A stretch of 64,000 nucleotides of DNA. Source: Apium graveolens (lineage: Eukaryota > Streptophyta > Magnoliopsida > Apiales > Apiaceae). Where the stretch lies: contig NC_133647.1 of NCBI RefSeq assembly GCF_009905375.1, forward strand, positions 52,820,506-52,884,505. Reading direction: 5' to 3'. The position numbers and the translations under genes are program-made. Shown here one piece after another: positions 1 to 10,800 of the stretch (positions are counted from its first letter, which is position 1; each line of letters starts with the position of its first letter). Below the pieces are notes generated by a model. It saw nothing but the letters and a program-made list of their open reading frames with translations. It searched no databases and was not told the DNA's origin.

Positions 1-45
1 AGTGGTGTTGCTGCTTACTTGAGTTCTTTGTCTTTTGGGTGCCAT
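1..45 (-). CDS. Athila ORF3, first 15 codons (runs off window)
   Basis: The ATG is at 45 on the minus strand and the frame reads MAPKRQRTQVSSNTT to the window edge. It matches the start of the intact-looking ORF3 of Athila 2 (MAPKRSRT..., starting at 33293) and sits at the same place relative to the GC-rich spacer and integrase. Function is unknown; in other Athila elements the ORF at this site is called env-like or ORF3. Only the start is visible, so its integrity cannot be judged. Confidence 0.75.
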   Translation of the reverse strand, partial: MAPKRQRTQVSSNTT

Positions 46-638
46 TGAAATTGAACAAGTTGAGAGAAAAGATAAGTGTTTAAGAGAGATTTGTTTTTGA
101 GAATTTGAGAAGTGATGGAGAAGTTTGTGTATAAGTGTGTGTGTATATATAGGAATTTGAGAATATAATTGGTTATGGAAAATAAGTGGGAATTGATTAT
201 GGGAGTAATGGGGTTGATTGAAATTGCTTTAGAGATGGGAAATATGGAAGTGGGAGAGTAAAATTCGGGTTTGGATTGATTTTATATTAAACCCCCCGAT
301 TTTATGTTATTTCTTTCTCTCTTTTTTTCGACTACATGAATGTAGCGCGGCCGCCCCGCCTGGCAGCGCGGGCGCGCCATGCTACTGGAAAACCAGCACG
401 GCCTCCACATATACCAGCCCGGGCGCGCGCACTTACTGGAAGATCAACGTGGCCGCCCTGCTTCGCAGCGCAGGCGCACCGTGCTACCGTAGTTGACACT
501 GGATTTTTTTCTTTTTATGATTTTTATGTGTTTTTCTCCTTGCTTTCTTCTTCCTCTACCTACTAATGTATAATAAACTTGGGTTGCCTCCCAAGAAGCG
601 ATTGCTTTACGTCGTTAGCTTATCGTAGAATCGTGAGA
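46..638 (-). other. Athila 1 spacer between integrase and ORF3
   Basis: No gene seen. AT-rich leader to about 330, then a GC-rich tract (340-490), then AT-rich sequence up to the integrase stop at 639. The same arrangement occurs in Athila 2 at 33294-33808. Short open frames here are by-products of the GC-rich repeats and are not supported as genes. Confidence 0.7.
340..490. repeat. GC-rich tract with palindromic GCGCGGCC / GGCGCGCC-type words
   Basis: A sharp GC island inside AT-rich element DNA. It has repeated words such as gcgcggccgc, gggcgcgcc and cgggcgcgcgc, separated by ctactgg and ccagca spacers. It corresponds to the tandem GC-rich blocks of Athila 2 at 33545-33650 and in its LTR at 30590-30665. 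Confidence 0.7.
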
Positions 639-1980
639 TCAAGTTGTCAACAAAATGGCACTAACCACCTCGCGGTTTTCCGTATCTATATAGTAATGCT
701 TCAATCGATGTCCATTTACCTTGAATGCTTTGCCTGGATCATTCTCAAAAATCTCCACCGCTCCATGTGGAAACACAATTTTGACAACAAACGACCCTAA
801 CCACCTTGACTTCAACTTTCCAGGAAAAACACAGAGACGAGAGTTAAACAAATGAACTTATTGCCCCAACACAAATGATTTGAGCACTAGACCCCAATCA
901 TGCCACCTCTTGACCTTCTCCTTATACATTTTATTATTCTCATATGCTTGAAGTCTCGTCGAGTTCATTCAATTGAAGCATTCTTTTTTTACCAACTGCA
1001 TCCATATCAAGGTTCAACTTCTGCAAAGCCCAATACGCTTTGTGCTCTAGCTCTACAGGCAAATGACAACCTTTCCCATAAACCAGTTGAAACGGTGACA
1101 TGCCTAGCAGAGTATTGAATGCTGTTCGATACGCTCAAACAGCTTCATCAAGCTTTAAAGACCAATCATTTCTTGACGGACACACAAATTTTTCCAAAAT
1201 GCGCTTGATCTCTCTGTTAGATACCTCAGCTTGACCATTAGTCTGAGGATAGTAGGCTGTAGCAATACGATGATTCACATTATACCTTTGCATCATGATA
1301 GTAAACTTGCAATTGCAGAAATACGATCCCTCGTCACTGATTATGACTCTTGGAGTCCCAAACCTTGTGAATATCTGCTTATGAAGGAAATTTAACACTA
1401 CCTTCACAACATTCGTCGGCAAAGCCTTGACTTCTACCCATTTCGGGACATAATCAACCGCCAACAAAATATACTGATTATTGCAAGATGAGATAAATGG
1501 CCCCATAAAGTCAATTCCCCAAACATCGAAGACCTCAACCTCGAGAAGCGCATTAAGAGGCATCTCATCCCTCTTGGACATATTACCCACACGCTGGCAT
1601 CGATCACATTTCAAAATGAACTGATGAGCATCCTTAAACAAAGTCATCCAAAAGAATCCCGCTTGAAGAATACGAGCTATTGTCTTTTTTCCACCATAAT
1701 GTCCTCCATAAGCAGTCGAATGGCAATCTCACAAGATCCCCCCCCCCGTTTCACTACAGAATACATCTCCTGATGATTTGGTCATCTCCTTGCCAAAATA
1801 GGAATGGCTCATCCCACATGTACCACTTCACTTCATGCAAAAAGTTCTTCCTTTGAGCATAAGTCAAGTCTGGAGGCATAACATTTCTCACAAGGTAGTT
1901 CACAATGTCGGCGAACCACGGTTCTTCTGCTTGAACTCCAAACAATTGCTCATCGGGAAAAGACTTATCAATCAAAGACT
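639..1980 (-). pseudogene. pol: Athila 1 pol: integrase region, broken
   Basis: Integrase would insert the element cDNA into host DNA. Visible parts, in minus-strand order, are the linker after RNase H (1754-1975), the zinc-binding end CDRCQRV and catalytic core with GIDFMGPF, ISDEGSYF and NGQAEVSN (1135-1647), and a C-terminal domain with PGKLKSRW (639-851). The catalytic D, D and E positions are present, but stops and frame changes separate the pieces. A run of nine C at 1738-1746 coincides with one break. The same domain in Athila 2 is open for 303 codons. Confidence 0.88.
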
Positions 1981-2700
1981 TATCATGTGAAGTTGCACTT
2001 GAATCCTCTAAACGAGAGAGATGATCATCGACTTGATTCTCAGTCCCTTTTCTATCCTTGATCTCTAATTCAAACTCCTGAAGTAAAAGAACCCATCAAA
2101 TCAGTCTAGGCTTCGAGTCCTTCTTCGAAATGAGATAGCGAATAGCAGCGTGATCAGTGAAAACTGTCACCTTCGTCCCAAGTAAATAAGATCAAAACTT
2201 TTCAAAACCATAGACAATAGCCAAAAGTTCTTTATCAGTAGCGGTGTAGTTCATTTGAGCACCTTTGAGGGTCTTACTAGCATAGTAGACCACATGAAAT
2301 ATGTTATTCTTTCTTTGCCGAAGAACTGCTCCAACTGCAAAATCACTTGTATCGCACATCATTTCAAATGGTTCAGTCCAATCAGGTGCAGTTATGACAT
2401 GTGCCATGATCAAACTCTTATTTAAGCTCTCAAAAGCAACAAGGCACTCTTCATCAAACATGAAAGGAACATCTTTATCTAACAAGTTGCACAACGGCTT
2501 CAAAATCTTAGAGAAGTCCTCGATGAAACGTCTAAAGAAACCCGCATGACCAAGAAAACTGCGAATTTCTTTAACATAAATTGGTGGAGGAAGATTTTCA
2601 GTAACCCTCACCTTGGATTTATCTACCTCGAGACCCTTACTATAGACCTTGTTCCCAAGAATGATGCCTTGGCGCACCATAAAATGATATTTCTGCCTAG
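1981..2700 (-). pseudogene. pol: Athila 1 pol: RNase H region, broken
   Basis: The stretch at 2192-2680 carries the RT thumb/RNase H segment, with the words RSFLGHAGFFRRFIEDF, APDWTEPFEMM, VVYYASKTL and TATDKELLAIVYGFEKF. These are the usual Ty3/gypsy landmarks for the RT connection and RNase H start. Residual RNase H follows to about 1980 in other frames. RNase H would degrade the RNA strand of the RNA/DNA hybrid. Stops at both ends isolate the segment. Confidence 0.88.
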
Positions 2701-3622
2701 ATTAGTCTAAACGCATCTTTTTAGCACTAACCCAAGATATTGCAAGCATTCATCATAAGAAGTTCCAAGTCCATGAACACTTCTACATTATTTTCTATCA
2801 ATTCAGAGAAGATAGCCATCATGCATCTATAAAATATGGATGGTGCACCACATAGCCCAAAAGAAACTCTGCTGAATGCAAAAATACTAAATAGACATGT
2901 GAATATGTAGTCTTCTCTTGATCTTCTGGAGGAATACAAATCTGATTATAACCCGAATAACCATCCAGAAGATAGTAGACTCATGCTCAGCCGATCTATC
3001 AAGCATCTGATCAATAAAAGGAAGAGGGAAGTGATATTTCCTTGTAGCTTTGTTCCGCTTCCTATAATTCATGCCTCCACCCCATGACTGTTCGAGTAGA
3101 AATGAGCTCATTCTTTTCATTCGCAACAACAGTGATACCTCATTTCTTTGGCACACACTGAACTGGGCTCACCCAAGAACTATCAGAAATGGGATAGATG
3201 ATCCCTGCATCTAGCCACTTGAGAATTTCCTTCTTCACAACCTCTTTCATGATCGGATTTAGCCTTCTCTGTTGCTCAACAGTATGCTTGCTTCCTTCCT
3301 CTAGTAGAATTTTGTGCATACAATTAGAAAGGTTGATTCCCTTGATATTTGCTATAGTCCATCCAATTGCCGATTTGAACTCTCGAAGAATTCTCAAAAG
3401 CTTTACCTTATCACTACCTGAAAGGTCAGTTGTGATAATAACAGACAAAGTAGATGCATCACCTAAAAACACATACCTCAAATATTCAGCCAAAGGCTTA
3501 AGCTTAAGAGTATGAGCTTCCTTAATAGATGGCTTGAGGCGCTTTGGAAAATTTTTCAGCTCTTCCGATCCAAGAGATTCAAAAGGCATTTCCAATCTTC
3601 GCTTCCAAGGAGAAGTATTCAA
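2701..3622 (-). pseudogene. pol: Athila 1 pol: reverse transcriptase, active site damaged
   Basis: RT would copy the element RNA. The first half (3140-3622) shows LKWLDAGIIYPISDSSWVSP; the palm follows in two more frames (2887-3156, 2727-2939) with VSFGLCGAP and CMMAIFSELIENNVEVFMD. Where Athila 2 has the catalytic MDDFS motif this copy reads MDLELL, so one catalytic Asp is lost through a small deletion at about 2768-2790. At least two frameshifts are needed to follow the domain. Confidence 0.88.
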
Positions 3623-4207
3623 ATATTATTACTGTTGGTCATTTTCATCATCTTCACTATCTGAATCCCCCAATAAGGCCTTCTCTAAGGCATCTGATTT
3701 TAGCACATGATCCAATTCTGAAGTAACCACAGATTCGACCAACTCCACCTTAAAGCATTCCTCTTCATCAGTAGGGAATTTTATGGCATTAAAAATATTG
3801 AAGGTGACATCCTGATCCTGAACTCGCATAGTGAGCTCACCCTTCTACACATCAATCAAGGTTCGGCCAGTAGCCAAGAAAGGTTTTCCCAAGATTTTGG
3901 GAATATTCTTATCTTCCTCGAAATCAAGAATAACAAAGTCAGCAGGAAAGATGAGTTTGTCCACTTTGACCAATACATCTTCCACAATGCCTCGTGGATA
4001 TGTAATAGAGCGATCGGCCAACTGCAAGGACATGTATGTCGGCTTTGGATCAGGTAGACCCAACTTCATGAAGATAGATAAAGGCATCAAGTTGATGCTA
4101 GCTCCCAAGTCACATAAGCATTTGTCGAATGACACTTTTCCAATGGTACAAGGAATAGTGAAGCTTAGAGGTTCTTTAAGCTTTGGAGGCAACTTTTGTT
4201 GCAGCAC
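3623..4207 (-). pseudogene. pol: Athila 1 protease and protease-RT linker
   Basis: Retroviral-type aspartic protease. The frame at 3845-4207 shows FDKCLCDLGASINLMPLSIF, with D-L-G-A at the catalytic place (canonical D-T/S-G-A), then ILGKPFLATG. The linker at 3629-3829 has an acidic tail. A frame change separates it from gag at about 4200 and a stop ends it near 3845. The protease would cut the Gag-Pol precursor inside virus-like particles. Confidence 0.87.
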
Positions 4208-5941
4208 TGCATTCCTCTATGAGAGCAACAGTCTCTAAGTCATCGAGCTTCACTTTCGGAGAGAGAATACCTTTCATGAACTTTGCATAACTAGGCATTT
4301 GTTCAAGAGCTTCAGCAAAAGGTATGTTGATGTGAAGTTTCTTGAAAACTTCCAAGAACTTAGCAAATTGCTTATCCAACTTTTGGTTCTGCAGCCTCTT
4401 ATGAAAAGGAGGTGAAGGATAGACCTGTTTTTCCTCTATATTACCCTGAGGAGGAGTGTTGACAACAACTGTCTTCCTTGGTTCCACTTCTGCTTCCTTA
4501 GGCTCATCTTTTTCAGCCACAACTTCAGATTCTGGAACTTTAGATTTTTCAGGATTCGCAAACTTTCCAGACCTAAATGTAATTGCCTTAACCTACTCCT
4601 TAGCTTCCCTCTTTCCTGGAACTTCAGTATCACTAGGGAGTGTACCAGGTTGTCGATTTAGCAAGACATTAGCAATCTCCCCAATTTGATTCTCCAAGGT
4701 CTTGATAGAATCTGTTTGGCTCTTGCACATAAGCCTCAACTCTTCCAATTCAGATTTTTCATTTTCTTAAGGCAGCTGCTGAAGTTGAAGTTTCCTTGGT
4801 GCATATTGCGGTTGTTGAAAACCAGGAGGGTTATACTGCTTTGCTGTGTATGGCTGATAAGGCTGTTGCACCATATTCTGATTGTTGCTCCAGCTAAAGT
4901 TTGGATGATTACAGTTATTGGGATGATAAGTGGCTGGAGCTTGCTGCTGTGACCTCTGAAAGTTGCTCACAAACTGAGCTGATTCACTAGAAATAGCACA
5001 CTACTCAGTCTCATGTGCTCCCGCACAAAGCTCACAAACACCAGTGATCTGATTAACTCCATAATTAGCCAAAGAATCCACCTTCATCGTCAAAGCTTGA
5101 AGTTGAGCAACTATAGCAGTAGATGTATCCACTTTTATAATTCCTCCTACCTTGCCTTGCGATATTCTCTGCGTTGGATTCTGGTTTCATTAGATGCCAT
5201 AAGCTCAGTCAATTCATAAGCTTTATTATAGCTTTTGGCCCATAAGGCTCCACCTAATGCTGCATCAAGCATAGGTCTAGACTGTGCACCTAAACCATTG
5301 TAGAAATAGTTTATGATCATCCAATCAAGCATGCCATGGTGTGGGCACTTCCTAAGCATCTCTTTGAATCGATCCCAAGCCTCACATAAAGATTCTCCAG
5401 ATTGCAGTGCAAACTGAGTAAGAGCATTCCTGATTGCAACCATTTTTGCCATTGGGAAGAACTTAGTGAGAAACTTTTGAGCAAGATCCTCCCATTTAGT
5501 GATAAAACCTATGGGTAGAGAATGTAACCAGCACTTAGCCTTAAACCTCAAAGAGAATGGGAAAAGTTGCAACTTAATAGCATCTTCAGACACGCCATTG
5601 AACTTGAAAGTGTTGCAGATCTCGATGAAATCCCTGATGTGCATGTTGGGATCTTCTATAGGAGAACCCCCAAACTGAACTGAATTATGTATCATCTGAA
5701 TCATGCTCGACTTGATCTCAAAGGTGTTAGCCGATTTGGCTGGTCTGATAATGTTGGATTGAATATCATTGATCCTAGGCTGAAAATAGTCCATCAAAAC
5801 CTTCAGATTTTCTGCTTGATCTCCCATCACAACTAGTGCTTCTTCCTTAACTTTTGCTTCTTCCCCACCTTTCTTCTGTACCATAACTTCTTCCTCGGCT
5901 TGATCCAGTGTTCTCTTATGAGACCACGAACGCGTATGCAT
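4176..5941 (-). pseudogene. gag: Athila 1 gag, broken
   Basis: Gag forms the virus-like particle. The start chosen is the ATG at 5941, giving MHTRSWSHKRTLDQAEE, equivalent to the start of Athila 2 gag (MQTRSRTRKR). The first 264 codons are open (5147-5941) and include the capsid words FSLRFKAKCWLHSLP and QKFLTKFFPMAKMVA. The rest continues through stops: a Q/P/N-rich stretch at 4767-4970 and the conserved C-terminal block DKQFAKFLEVFKKLHINIPF at 4176-4520. The region after codon 264 is degraded. Confidence 0.88.
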
Positions 5942-6053
5942 ACACGCTCGCTAGAGTGCCTGAAATATGACAAGGAAACAAGTAACAATATTCGAGTCAA
6001 TGAACTTTAACGATCACTGAGGACAAACACATAAACTAGAAATTAACACCGAG

Positions 6054-6071
6054 TCCCCGGCAACGGTGCCA
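6054..6071 (-). promoter_or_regulatory. Athila 1 primer binding site
   Basis: On the minus strand this reads TGGCACCGTTGCCGGGGA, the Athila-type PBS, which is thought to pair with the 3' end of tRNA-Asp. It sits between the LTR remnant and the gag leader (5942-6053). One base differs from the PBS of Athila 2. Confidence 0.85.
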
Positions 6072-6222
6072 AAAGCAATGCTAAATCACCTGGATCCTTT
6101 ATTTATGCCTGAAATGCAAAACACTTCAAAAACACATCAAAAACACATATAAGTTGAGTACAAAACATCAATTTGAAGCTTTACGAAGCATTATAAGTTG
6201 ACATAAATGCCACTTAACATCA
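6072..6222 (-). repeat. Athila 1 5' LTR remnant (about 150 bp of about 1.4 kb)
   Basis: The sequence beside the PBS should be the R/U5 end of the LTR. Instead it matches the opposite (U3) end of the Athila 2 LTR: cctgaaatgcaaaa at 6107 and an ending of the form aatgccactta...tca at 6207-6222, as at 30790-30902. Over 1.2 kb of LTR is therefore missing between the PBS and the U3 end. Without promoter and polyA sequences this LTR could not work. Confidence 0.7.
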
Positions 6223-6842
6223 ACACCTTCTCCTTGGATTGTGAAGACAGTGCATGTATTCATACAACTGACTGTAATGTAATACTTGATTACCCAAATA
6301 TTTGTTGAATTACATAAAATTTCATTCTCACCATTGAATAGTACATTCTTCGCATGGTATAACTTGAGGACACGGTCAGCCGACATCTTCAATTTCATCC
6401 TACATTTTGACATTATATGCTCAAAGGCATTATGCTGTATCTTTTGTTGTTGTTCCAGAAGATGAAGACTGTGATCATTAGTTTGTTTTAAGCATTGTTC
6501 TTCATAGACGTTCATAATGTGATAAAGAATGTAACATTCTGGGGTAATTTCACATGTGATTTCTTACAAACTTCTGAAAGTTGCAATATAAACTTTATGT
6601 AATTCTGATTTTGTTGTGCTATGGTCAGGTAGAGATATAACAAATTTACTTGAATTTGTAAATTTCTTCTTCATTAAACTTGACTTCAAGTTGCAAGGTG
6701 AAACTTTATGTAATATTGTAGGATTGAATAAATTTTAGTACAACAACAAAACAAAATGTATAGGCTTCTGCATGAACAACAAAATACAGGAGGTACTTAA
6801 AATAATATATATTGTTCTGACATTTACATAATGCCTCCAACA
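6223..6842. other. Spacer between Athila 1 and the Helitron remnant; nothing recognised
   Basis: AT-rich. A minus-strand open stretch (6223-6515) gives a Gln/Lys-rich, helix-prone peptide that I do not recognise, and it runs into the Athila LTR. It could be 3' sequence of the Helitron or a captured fragment. I saw no convincing Helitron 3' hairpin or CTRR end. Confidence 0.5.
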
Positions 6843-7819
6843 CTAAACCGTTAGCAAAGCGTAGAATACTTCTTTGTACATAACATTTTTGGTAACGTCA
6901 GTAGGCATGCCACTATCATCATCTACAAAAATCTTCAAACCACCTGATGATGTTACCTGACTTATAACAACGTAAAACTGCCCATGGGTGAAACATGATT
7001 TCAGTAAAAGTAAACCAATGATTTCTAATAAATGCCTCTGATATTTATTACTTGTCACTGCGTAGCATATTTGAAGTGGCATTTGTTTTCGAATCAACTT
7101 GAACGACATTCGACTCTCGCTATGACATAATTCCATCCTCGGCATAAAATGCCGAGTACCAACAAATGACCAACATATGACTTCACACTCCACACAATAT
7201 TTAAAACACTTGGTAACAATCATTCGTGTTCCGTTACACAACCATAGTGTCTAATTTAAATTTCGCATTAGCATGACTACTGCACCAACTTTTAACTTCA
7301 ACTCATGAGGTGGTAACCCTGGTTTGGTGATGGAGTTAAGGTATTCAACTGGAAATGTATGATTTAAATCGGCTTCTGTACCTCCAAAATCTTCAGTAGT
7401 ATCAATGCTAAAATATGAAATTGAGTCACCGGGTAACTTCTCACCAATGAGAGAATTGATATGGTAAACAATGTGATTGGTAGGAGTAAAGATGGCCCTC
7501 TCACTCAAATACTTCGGATCTTGACATTTAGTATAGAAATGAGGATACGTCGCTGCCATCATATTGTCAATCGAATTCTCATTGTTTAAATCAATAAACT
7601 CCGCTGGAATAATGATATCATCTTCACCACAACGCAACGCTTCACTTTCTTGAGGATAGACCTTGCCATCTCCAATGTCCATAACCCACTTGGCAAAAAT
7701 TTGTAAAGCTTCTATTTCTACAGAAGTGGTACCTCTGTTCAATTGCATATTCTGTGTTAGCAGGAAAATTTTGCACACTGACCACAGTCTTGACTGGGTA
7801 ATGCATGCAGAAGTAATCT
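6843..7819 (-). pseudogene. Helitron RepHel, C-terminal PIF1-type helicase fragment
   Basis: Helitron transposases fuse a HUH replication initiator to a PIF1-family DNA helicase. About 325 codons of the helicase C-terminus are visible: WVMDIGDGKVYP, IIIPAEF, LSERAIFTPTN, LPGDSISYFSIDTTED, LPPHELKLKVGAVVMLMRNL, NGTRMIVTK and FTHGQFYVVISQVTS, in the usual order. An in-frame TAG at 7251-7253 splits it. The SQG of the late helicase motif is altered. The N-terminal helicase and Rep parts are absent because the LTR of element X starts at 7820. They may lie to the right of the nested stack. Confidence 0.88.
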
Positions 7820-8356
7820 TGTTAGGAGCAATTGATGATATCAAACAGAAACTATCAGAAGTTCACATCAGAACTTATATATTAACGGATTCTGATGACA
7901 TCAACGGATGATGAAATATCAACGGATGATAGGATATCAACGGATAATGATTTCAAAGGATGATGATATCAACGGATAATGAAATCAGTATTTGTCACAT
8001 CAGTTAATCTTCGAGGAGGAAAAGGAAACAGGAACTCAAGAGGGTGAAGGACTTTATCTCAAAAGCAATAGTATAGGTTTCCTTGTTTTCAATAGAAAAG
8101 GATTCCTTATACATTTGTAGTTGTACTCTATATAAAGCACAGTTTATGTGCATGCTATATGCATTGCGATATTGTTATATCTTTCGCATAACCTAGCAGC
8201 TCTCAAGGATAATTGTTCATCCTTTCGAGAGAGTACTTTTGTAATAAGTTTTTATCTGATAATGTAAAAACTGTTGATTATGTTGAAGATTTATCGAATA
8301 GATTGTATTAACTGTATTCACAATCCCCCCCTCTACAGTTGAATAAGGGCATAACA
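7820..8356 (+). repeat. 5' LTR of SIRE-type copia element X (537 bp)
   Basis: Starts TGTTA and ends TAACA, a perfect 5-bp terminal inverted repeat, directly followed by attggtattagagc (PBS). Inside are repeats of the word caacggatgat (7905-7980) and a pyrimidine tract ccccccctct near the 3' end. The 5 bp before it (aatct, 7815-7819) are the expected target duplication; the other copy lies outside the window. Confidence 0.82.
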
Positions 8357-8358
8357 AT

Positions 8359-8370
8359 TGGTATTAGAGC
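8359..8370 (+). promoter_or_regulatory. Element X primer binding site
   Basis: Reads tggtattagagc, one base from tggtatcagagc, the initiator tRNA-Met PBS of many plant LTR elements. It lies two bases after the LTR end. Confidence 0.85.
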
Positions 8371-8416
8371 TTGCTGTGAACGTACAAATAGTTTAAGATT
8401 TGAAGATCAATCTACA

Positions 8417-9891
8417 ATGTTAGACAAAGAAGAAGAGACACAGACTCCAAAACCATCACCCTCAGCCACATCACAGACTAGCAGCAACATGAGTAGGTAT
8501 GAAGAAATCAAGGTGCCTATCCTGAAGATACATGAATATCCAATATGGAAAGTCAGGATGGCCATGTGCTTGGAAGCCAAGGATCCTGAATACCTAAGAA
8601 GGATCTATGATGGTCCTCATAGACCAATGAAGGTAGCTGTTACGCATACAGGAGAATCAGAGAAGATGATAAACAAAGGCAGGAAAAACTACTCTCCTGC
8701 AGATATCTCGTCTATCATGAATGATGCTAAGGTTAGACATATCCTGCACCACAATCTTGATAGTGTTATGTCCAATAGAGTCATTGGAAGTAAAACAGAA
8801 AAGAGATATGGGATGCTTTAGAAGTAAAGTATCAATGTACAACTGCTATCAAGAAGAACAGGAGAATAGTGCTTACTCAAGAATATGAGCACTTTGACTC
8901 AAGGGACAATGAGTCCCTAACTGAGATCTATGATAGATTTCAGAAGTTGTTGAATGACTTATTCCTTGTCAATAAAGAATATGATTTGGAAGACTCAAAC
9001 TTGAAGTTCCTACTTTCTCTCCCTGAAAAGTGGGACTTTAAAGTCACATCAATCAGGGATAACTATAATCTTGGTATCACACCTCTAGATGAGATCAATG
9101 GAGTTTTGAAAACTCATGAACTAGAGATGGAGCAAAGGAGCAATAGGAAAGGATCAAAAGCTAGACCTGTTGCACTCAAGATTGAAGAGAAGCCAAAAGA
9201 GAAAGCTAGAAGAAAAAGCTACCCCAAAGGGAAAGCCATGATTGCTAAGTCAGATACTGAATCATCAAATTCTGATGATGACTCAAATCCTGATACTGAA
9301 TTAGATACTGACAGTGATCACAACAACAATGAAGATATGGATCCAATGGCCGCCTTACTGGTTAAAAGTTTCAAGAAGATGGTCTACAGAAACTTCAATA
9401 AAGGGAGAAGATTTTCCAGAAAATGTTCCAGTTCCTCAAACTCTGATAAGAGGAACAACAGAGGAAATACTGATTTGAAGGAAGCTAGATCTGGAAGACT
9501 TGACAAGTGAAAAGAGAGATGTTACAACTGTGATGGGCTTGGACACTTTGCAAATGACTGGAGAAAACCCAGAGCTGAGAAGAAATAAGCTTTGATCTCA
9601 AAGAAGAGAAACTGGTGTGATTCATCAGACTCAGATGATGGGATCAATTATGCTCTCATGGAAAATGCTAATGTTGAGGCTGACAATACTGAATTAAAGG
9701 CACCACAGTCTACTCTTGCATATGATACTGATGATATCTATAAATTAAGATTATTTCTTAAGTCTCTGCATGTTATTTTTAGGGATCAAACCTTAGTGAA
9801 CAACAGAAATAAGAGTGAAAACTTTGTGCTAAAGAAAAGGAATGATTACCTAGAAATTGAGTTGCTTTCCATGCTAGAAATTCAAAAATAA
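8417..9891 (+). pseudogene. gag: Element X gag, broken
   Basis: SIRE-type copia Gag. The ATG at 8417 is preferred to upstream non-ATG frames. The frame is open to 8821, shifts near 8803 and resumes as LTQEYEHFDSRDNESLTEIY and LKFLLSLPEKWDFK (8869-9510), the UBN2/Gag capsid signature. A zinc knuckle follows at 9520-9560, CYNCDGLGHFAND, with its last Cys changed to Trp. The Ser/Asp-rich part continues to 9891 after a stop. At least three lesions. Confidence 0.85.
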
Positions 9892-10800
9892 AGACATAAT
9901 GTTGTTTATGGTAAAGAAAAATTATTTGAAAAACATGCTTATCTAGAAAAGAAGCTAGCTAAAGAAAGAGAAGTCATTAAACTTTGGACTAACTCAGGAA
10001 AGACAACTCAGAAAATCTTAGAAAATGGCTGTTGGTGATCAGGATTAGGATATTCAGCTAGATCTAATTCTGATAAGAAAAGTGGAGAAGAAACTGAGAT
10101 AACATAACCAATAAAAACATATAGTCAGGTCAAATTGAACAAGGTTCAAATAAAGACCATTAAGTTTAATCCAAGTGCTAATAATGCTAACTCAATCCAT
10201 GAGGAAGGTACTACCTCAGCATCTAGATCAAACTTAATTACTGAAAATAGTGAACAAGTTCATACAAATTCACTAAATATTGGTTCAATGACTCAAAAAC
10301 AGCTTAAGAAAAAGCTGAAGAACTTACACATGAAAGACAAGAGGAAAAGGTCTAGGAAAATAGGAATGGCAAGGTAGGTGTTAATAAGAATGGAAATTAT
10401 GTGACTCCTCCTAATGCACCTAGAAAGACCTGTTCAAACTGTGGTAGCACTAATCATCTTGCTAATTCTTCCAGGAAGAGTAAAGAGATAAAAGTTTAGG
10501 AATAAAACAATTAGATATAAACCATAGAATCCTTGTTTTCATTATGGCAGTGTTTGGCACTCAATTTATACATGTAAAAAGTATCACAGTTTGTATTATG
10601 ATTTTTATAAACTGAAACCCTCTTTAGTTAAAGCAAAATCTGTTTCTGCATGTATAAATAGTGATAGTAAGAATGTGAACATAAATTCTGATATGAAGTC
10701 TTCTGCTGCATATGTTAACAAACTTAAAGAGGCAAAAGGATCCAGGAAAGTCTGGGTACTTAAAAAAACTAACTAATTCAAATTACTAATCATAGGTTGA
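9892..10800 (+). pseudogene. gag: Element X gag C-terminal and linker region, decayed
   Basis: Lys/Glu-rich coiled-coil-like coding remnants in several frames (10135-10377, 10591-10776), with a second Cys/His cluster CSNCGSTNHLANSS at about 10434-10475. Element Y has the same layout at 24769-25764 (KCGSVNHLFVNC). SIRE elements have long Gag C-terminal regions of this kind. Many stops. Confidence 0.65.

Larger units (their letters stand above)
1..6222 (-). mobile_element. Athila-type Ty3/gypsy LTR retrotransposon 1, partial and decayed
   Basis: Reading leftwards on the minus strand the order is LTR remnant, PBS, gag, protease, RT, RNase H, integrase, GC-rich spacer and the first codons of ORF3. 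That is the Athila order: a Ty3/gypsy pol followed by an extra ORF in the env position. The 3' end, with most of ORF3 and the 3' LTR, lies left of the window. Every domain is broken by stops or frameshifts, so the copy cannot encode a working polyprotein. It is closely related to the better preserved copy at 29488-39531, which served as the reference for domain limits. Confidence 0.9.

Noticed and set aside
336..566. Open frame over the GC-rich tract, Pro/Ala/Arg-rich
   Set aside because: It is opened by the GC-rich repeats, has no homologue at the same place in Athila 2 and overlaps a noncoding spacer.
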